DNA of 9,391 nt, from contig JAIFNK010000334.1 in assembly GCA_020047775.1 (NCBI GenBank), positions 1-9,391 of the forward strand, read 5' to 3'. Origin of the DNA: Akkermansia sp. (lineage in GTDB: Bacteria > Verrucomicrobiota > Verrucomicrobiia > Verrucomicrobiales > Akkermansiaceae). The position numbers and the translations under genes are program-made. Numbering within the stretch: the first letter of the stretch is position 1; every line of letters starts with the position of its first letter. Shown one piece after another: positions 6,201 through 9,391 of the stretch. The notes beneath the pieces are model-generated. The model was not told where the DNA came from and made no database searches. It saw nothing but the letters and a program-made list of their open reading frames with translations.

Positions 6201-6401
6201 GGGTGCGAGTCGCTGAGAGCAGATCAAAAGTCCGGATACGGGTCTGTGCTTGGTTTGCCGAAGATCACGCATTTTCTGCGGAATCCCGGGCGAGGAGCGA
6301 GGAACCTAAATTGCTGATGGTGAAAGGGTCCACTCGATTTTATTTTGCTTCGCGACCCCGTGATGATGCCGCAAGCGCGGAGGTGGCCCCTTTTCCGGGC
6401 T

Positions 6402-6950
6402 CTAACAATCCAGGCTGACGGGAGAGACCCGGTGGAGCTCGCGGTGGATCCACTCAAGAAAGACGTCGCCGATGATGTGGGCGAGGCTGCCGGGGTCCAT
6501 GAGGTCGGGATTGAGGACCACGTGGCACTTCATGTCGTGGCCCGACTGGTTGCCGATGCCGGCGTGAAACGCATGTGGCAGATCGAGCTTCTTGTCCGGC
6601 GGGGTGCCTCCCCGGAAGATGACGTGCCCGCGCTGGCCGAGGGCGGCGACGATTTTCCGGACGCCGCACGAACTGGAGGGTGGGCAATTCGGGCAGGGAT
6701 CGGCCATGCCGAGGAGCTGCCGGAGATGCTCGTCTTCCGCAATCTGGAGCACCAGGGCGGACGTGGCGGCGAGCCAGCAACCGGCGTCATTGTCGTCATA
6801 TTCATTGAGATAATCCGCGATTTCCTCAATGAGGTGGTCACTGAAAACCGCCGGGTCGCCATGAAGCATGATGGTCCGGTTCGGTGCGTGGCCGGAGGGC
6901 TCGGCGAGTAACCACTGGCGGAATATGGAGAGAGAATTGGTGGCGGTCAT
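6402..6950 (-). CDS. Uncharacterised Cys/His-containing protein
   Basis: I do not recognise this 182-residue protein. It has no signal peptide or membrane segment and is probably cytoplasmic. Residues 36-80 look helical and acidic (SDHLIEEIADYLNEYDDND, then LVLQIAEDEHLRQLL). C86-x-x-C89 with C95 (DPCPNCPPSSSC) suggests a metal or disulfide cluster, and H126, H129, H138, C142 and H143 crowd a second region. The C-terminal part (154-175) is predicted amphipathic. The opposite strand is also open here, but its product is the D/V/A/G-rich kind that shadows produce; the minus product has normal composition and follows the direction of its neighbours. It lies 132 bases after lptB and 201 bases before ccoS, so it may be transcribed with either or alone. 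Two small hairpins (6991-7010, 7025-7037) lie in the gap to lptB, neither with a T-run. Confidence 0.7.
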   Translation of the reverse strand: MTATNSLSIFRQWLLAEPSGHAPNRTIMLHGDPAVFSDHLIEEIADYLNEYDDNDAGCWLAATSALVLQIAEDEHLRQLLGMADPCPNCPPSSSCGVRKIVAALGQRGHVIFRGGTPPDKKLDLPHAFHAGIGNQSGHDMKCHVVLNPDLMDPGSLAHIIGDVFLEWIHRELHRVSPVSLDC

Positions 6951-7082
6951 GCAGTGCGGGCGTGTTCAGCATGAAACTGCCGGGTGCCGTGCAATCATGC
7001 TCCGCATTGCCTCTGGAAGGATACGCGGATTTTCCGCAGTAGGGGAAATGGCTGCTAGATCGGGGTTTTCGGCCCCATCCGG

Positions 7083-7847
7083 TCACATCCGGAAATCGTC
7101 GCCGAGGTAGTGTTTGCGGGCGATGGGGTCGTTGACGAGTTCGTCGGACTTGCCTTCCAGGATGACACGGCCGTCATGAATGAGGAAGGCGCGGTCGGTG
7201 ATGGTGAGGGTCTCGCGCACCGAGTGGTCGGTGATTAGAATCGCCAGCCCGTCGCGGTCGCGGAGCTCCAGCACGATGCGCTGGATGTCCTCGACGGCGA
7301 TGGGATCGATGCCGGCGAAGGGCTCGTCAAGCATGAGCAGGGTAGGGTCCGAGCACAGCGAGCGGGCGATGGCGAGACGGCGTTTTTCTCCGCCTGATAG
7401 AGTGATGGCGAGAGACTTGGAGAGCTTGCCGATGCCGAATCTTTCTAGCAGGGAGTGGGCGCGCTCATGGCGTTGGGCGCGGTTGAGCTTCGGCCGGGTC
7501 TCGAGGATGGCGAGCAGGTTGTCGAGCACCGAGAGCTTGCGGAAAATCGATTCCTCCTGGGGCAGGTAGCCGAGTCCGAGGCGGGCGCGGCGGTGCATCG
7601 GCATGTGGGACATGTCGTGGCCGTTGAAACACACCGAACCGGAATCGGCCGGGATCAGGCCGGCGATCATGTAGAACGAGGTGGTCTTGCCGGCTCCGTT
7701 AGGCCCGAGCAGGCCGACGATTTCCCTGGGCTGGACGGTGATGGAGACGCCATCGACCACGGAGCGTCCGTTGTAGGTCTTGCGGAGTCCGTTGGCGAAG
7801 AGAACGGCGGATTCCGTGTTGGAGCAGGTAGAGCCGGGATTGTGCAT
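7083..7847 (-). CDS. lptB: LPS export ABC transporter ATP-binding protein LptB
   Basis: LptB is the cytoplasmic ATPase that powers extraction of lipopolysaccharide from the inner membrane with LptF and LptG. The 254-residue product has all ABC motifs in order: Walker A GPNGAGKTT (48-56), Q-loop YLPQEESIF (94-102), signature LSGGEKRR (150-157), Walker B LLMLDEPFAGID (170-181) with catalytic E175, and H-loop H208 (TDHSVRETL). YLPQE followed by SIFRKLSV, and FAGIDPIAVEDIQ, are diagnostic of LptB among ABC ATPases. An extra N-terminal stretch of about 14 residues precedes the usual start, so ATG at 7847 may be slightly early, but no internal ATG fits better. It follows the LptA-like gene by 17 bases. 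No lptF/lptG is in view. Confidence 0.95.
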   Translation of the reverse strand: MHNPGSTCSNTESAVLFANGLRKTYNGRSVVDGVSITVQPREIVGLLGPNGAGKTTSFYMIAGLIPADSGSVCFNGHDMSHMPMHRRARLGLGYLPQEESIFRKLSVLDNLLAILETRPKLNRAQRHERAHSLLERFGIGKLSKSLAITLSGGEKRRLAIARSLCSDPTLLMLDEPFAGIDPIAVEDIQRIVLELRDRDGLAILITDHSVRETLTITDRAFLIHDGRVILEGKSDELVNDPIARKHYLGDDFRM

Positions 7848-7864
7848 CGGGAAGTGGTGTTAGG

Positions 7865-8701
7865 TCAGGGGGTTGGCTTCTTCTGCTCGATGTTTCCGCC
7901 CATTTCCCAATCTCCCTCGGTGGAGAAGCTGCCGGTCTTCGGGTAGATCTTGAGGGTAAGGTTCTCCTGTTTGGCGCGCATGTAGGTGCTGCCCTGGGTG
8001 AACCATGGGAAGCCGCGGCTGAGGATGATCACGTCCTGTTTGATGTTGTAGGTGAAAATGCGGCCGCTGGCTTTGATGGGTTCCTTGCCGGGTGCCGCCT
8101 TCTGGTCGAGTCTGACGGCGCCGGTGGCGACGATGCGTTCGACATCGCCGAACTTCTCGCCGATGTCGCCGCCGATTCCCGGTTCTTTTTTGTCGTTAGG
8201 TTTCTCCGGAGCCGCGGGAGTGCCTTCCTTTTTCGGTTCGGCGGGTTTTTTCTCGAAGAAAATATGCAGTTCGTCGGCACCACTCAGGTCGTAGCGCGGA
8301 TCCTTGACCGTCACGTTTTTCATGTAAACGAGCACACCGGCATCGGCGTCGAAATACATGCCGCCGGTGCAGTGGATGATGGTGTCGTTAGGTCCGTTGT
8401 TGACTTCGAGTGGTTTGGCGACCGGTTCCCCGGCCGGCGGGACGGGAGGGAGGTCGGCCTGGACGAGGAAGCCGGCGACGGCCTGGGATGCCTCGATGGA
8501 TGAGGCGAGATCGGCTTCCAAGCGGGTTTTCGCGGCGGCGTTGGCAGCGTTGATTTCGGGAGCCCTGGACTTGGCGTCCTCTTGGAGCGAGGCGGCTTCC
8601 TCCGGGGTGACGGGCTGGGGCGGTGCGGCGGCCAATGGATGGGCCAGCAGCGCCATGCCGAGAAAAGCCGGGATTCCGAGCGATGGGTTAAGCAGGTTCA
8701 T
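7865..8701 (-). CDS. lptA: LptA/OstA-like periplasmic LPS transport protein
   Basis: This 278-residue protein has a signal peptide (hydrophobic core about 9-22, likely cleavage after LAAA at 23-26) and an OstA/LptA-type beta domain. In that fold, stacked strands form the periplasmic bridge that carries LPS to the outer membrane. The domain appears in two parts: about 106-150 (IIHCTGGMYFDADAG, then GADELHIFFE) and 184-270 (FGDVERIVATGAVRL, KASGRIFTYNIKQDVIIL). They are separated by a lysine/proline/glutamate-rich insert (151-183) that looks disordered. An alanine-rich, probably helical and then proline-rich stretch (31-100) precedes the domain. E. coli LptA has about 185 residues, so this is an enlarged version. 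The gene overlaps the LptC-like gene by ATGA and is followed by lptB, the standard lptC-lptA-lptB order. The family call is firm; exact orthology to LptA rests partly on context. Confidence 0.8.
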   Translation of the reverse strand: MNLLNPSLGIPAFLGMALLAHPLAAAPPQPVTPEEAASLQEDAKSRAPEINAANAAAKTRLEADLASSIEASQAVAGFLVQADLPPVPPAGEPVAKPLEVNNGPNDTIIHCTGGMYFDADAGVLVYMKNVTVKDPRYDLSGADELHIFFEKKPAEPKKEGTPAAPEKPNDKKEPGIGGDIGEKFGDVERIVATGAVRLDQKAAPGKEPIKASGRIFTYNIKQDVIILSRGFPWFTQGSTYMRAKQENLTLKIYPKTGSFSTEGDWEMGGNIEQKKPTP

Positions 8702-9156
8702 GGGGTTTCCGGTGTTGGCTTGAGGACGGTGGTGGCGGGACCTAGCAGAAAGCCTTTGCCTTGTTTGAAGGCATAGTAAAGGCCGCTGCCGCTGGCGGTC
8801 ATCTGGTTTGATTTGAGTTCTACGGGCTCCTTCGTGGTGAGGATGCCTTTTTCTTGATAGAGCGTGGCGCTGACCAGGTCGATGCGGCCCTTGGGGCTCT
8901 GGTCGGGATTGAAAAACTCGATCGAAACGGTGTCGCCCTCGATCTGTCCGGCGTTGACGAGCCGCATCGTGCGGGACTTGACCACGCCGACGAGCTTGTG
9001 GGCTTCATCGTAGCGGGGCAGCATCACCCCTTTGAGTTCGCTGCCGTCCGGAAGCATGGAGATGGCCGGGATTTTTTTCGGCGTTGTTTGGGCGTCAGCG
9101 GCATTCCCGGTCATGACGGGCAGGAAAAAAGCGAGGCATGTGAGGATGCGGGTCAA
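8698..9156 (-). CDS. lptC: LptC-like / OstA-fold periplasmic protein
   Basis: The 152-residue product has an N-terminal hydrophobic segment (about residues 4-16) followed by TGNAADAQ, which resembles a cleavable signal peptide. LptC normally keeps an uncleaved anchor. The rest is beta-rich: ELKGVMLPRYD (40-50), SATLYQEKGILTTKEPVEL (96-114), then NQMTASGSGLYY (117-128) and GFLLGPATTVLK (135-146), a pattern seen in LptC and OstA proteins that bind LPS in the periplasm. The position between kdsA and lptA supports LptC. The start is TTG at 9154-9156, five bases after the kdsA stop; the only in-frame ATG (residue 15) would destroy the signal sequence. The stop overlaps the lptA start. It could instead be a second LptA-like protein. 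Confidence 0.65.
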   Translation of the reverse strand: MTRILTCLAFFLPVMTGNAADAQTTPKKIPAISMLPDGSELKGVMLPRYDEAHKLVGVVKSRTMRLVNAGQIEGDTVSIEFFNPDQSPKGRIDLVSATLYQEKGILTTKEPVELKSNQMTASGSGLYYAFKQGKGFLLGPATTVLKPTPETP

Positions 9157-9161
9157 AGGAA

Positions 9162-9391
9162 TCAGTGCGATGCGTGGTGGATCGAAATGAGTTTGACGAG
9201 CAGGTCCTCGATGAACTCAAGCGGGATTTGATTGGGGCCGTCAGACATGGCATTCGCAGGGTCGGAATGGACTTCCATGAAGAGGCCGTCGATGCCGGTG
9301 GCGACGGCGGCGCGGGCGAGGACAGGGGCGAGTTCACCATCGCCACCGGTGGCTCCGCCAAGCCCGCCCGGGCGCTGGACTGAGTGGGTGG
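9162..9391 (-). CDS. kdsA: 3-deoxy-8-phosphooctulonate synthase (KdsA), C-terminal part
   Basis: KdsA condenses phosphoenolpyruvate with arabinose 5-phosphate to make Kdo-8-phosphate, the precursor of the Kdo sugar of LPS. Only the last 75 codons are in the window; the 5' part lies beyond the right edge. The visible part begins THSVQRPGG, which fits the DxTHS(V/L)Q active-site segment, continues [18 protein letters not shown] ([11 protein letters not shown] matches the F-x-E-x-H-x-D-P motif of KdsA), then [10 protein letters not shown]. It ends [13 protein letters not shown]. The frame was obtained by translating the reverse complement of the edge by hand. The stop is five bases from the LptC-like gene, so the two are probably co-transcribed, linking Kdo supply to LPS export. 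Confidence 0.93.
   Translation of the reverse strand, partial: THSVQRPGGLGGATGGDGELAPVLARAAVATGIDGLFMEVHSDPANAMSDGPNQIPLEFIEDLLVKLISIHHASH

Noticed and set aside
6213..6227. TTGAT half-site upstream of ccoS as a possible FNR/ANR box
   Set aside because: On the minus strand TTGAT is followed by CTGC and TCTCA, not ATCAA. Only one half-site is present, and it lies very close to the start codon, so oxygen regulation cannot be claimed.
6381..6400. GCCC/GGGC hairpin after the unknown gene as a terminator
   Set aside because: The stem is only four pairs and no T-run follows on the minus strand.
6345..6911. Plus-strand open frame (188 codons) opposite the unknown protein
   Set aside because: This was the hardest choice. 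The plus product is rich in V, D, A and G with runs such as VHEVGIEDHVALHVV, typical of complementary-frame shadows; the minus product is more protein-like and co-directional with its neighbours.

Overview
The window looks like chromosomal core DNA of a Gram-negative, respiring bacterium that makes Kdo-type lipopolysaccharide. A fused CcoN-CcoO oxidase subunit, short-palindrome repeats of the GGAGCGCGGGATT type and almost no Shine-Dalgarno sequences suggest Verrucomicrobiota (perhaps Verrucomicrobiales). That placement is an inference from gene architecture, not from a search.

Layout, left to right. 1-197: AT-rich non-coding leader. 198-467 (+): zinc-free type B ribosomal protein L31, ended by a good intrinsic terminator (497-532). 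533-805: no gene, but a cluster of short palindromic and tandem repeats. 806-1573 (+): hisF, starting at GTG. 1573-2517 (+): an endonuclease/exonuclease/phosphatase-fold lipoprotein whose ATG overlaps the hisF stop. 2518-2652: convergent gap with a perfect 10-bp hairpin. Everything to the right is on the minus strand.

Reading the minus strand in its own direction (right to left): the 3' end of kdsA (9162-9391), an LptC-like protein (8698-9156, TTG start), an LptA/OstA-like protein (7865-8701) and lptB (7083-7847) form a tight LPS synthesis/transport operon. Then come an unrecognised Cys/His-containing protein (6402-6950) and a cbb3 cytochrome c oxidase operon: ccoS-like (6009-6200), ccoNO fusion (3514-6012), ccoQ (3285-3470) and ccoP (2653-3288).

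The Lpt proteins would carry LPS, whose Kdo sugar depends on KdsA, from the inner to the outer membrane. The cco genes encode a complete high-affinity terminal oxidase with two departures from the textbook enzyme: CcoN and CcoO are one polypeptide joined by a linker with two extra hydrophobic segments, and CcoP carries only one heme c motif. No transposase, phage, CRISPR, tRNA or rRNA gene was seen. I found no clearly new multi-gene system. The points most worth a second look are the oxidase architecture, the repeat cluster before hisF, the unknown protein at 6402-6950 and the missing Shine-Dalgarno sequences.
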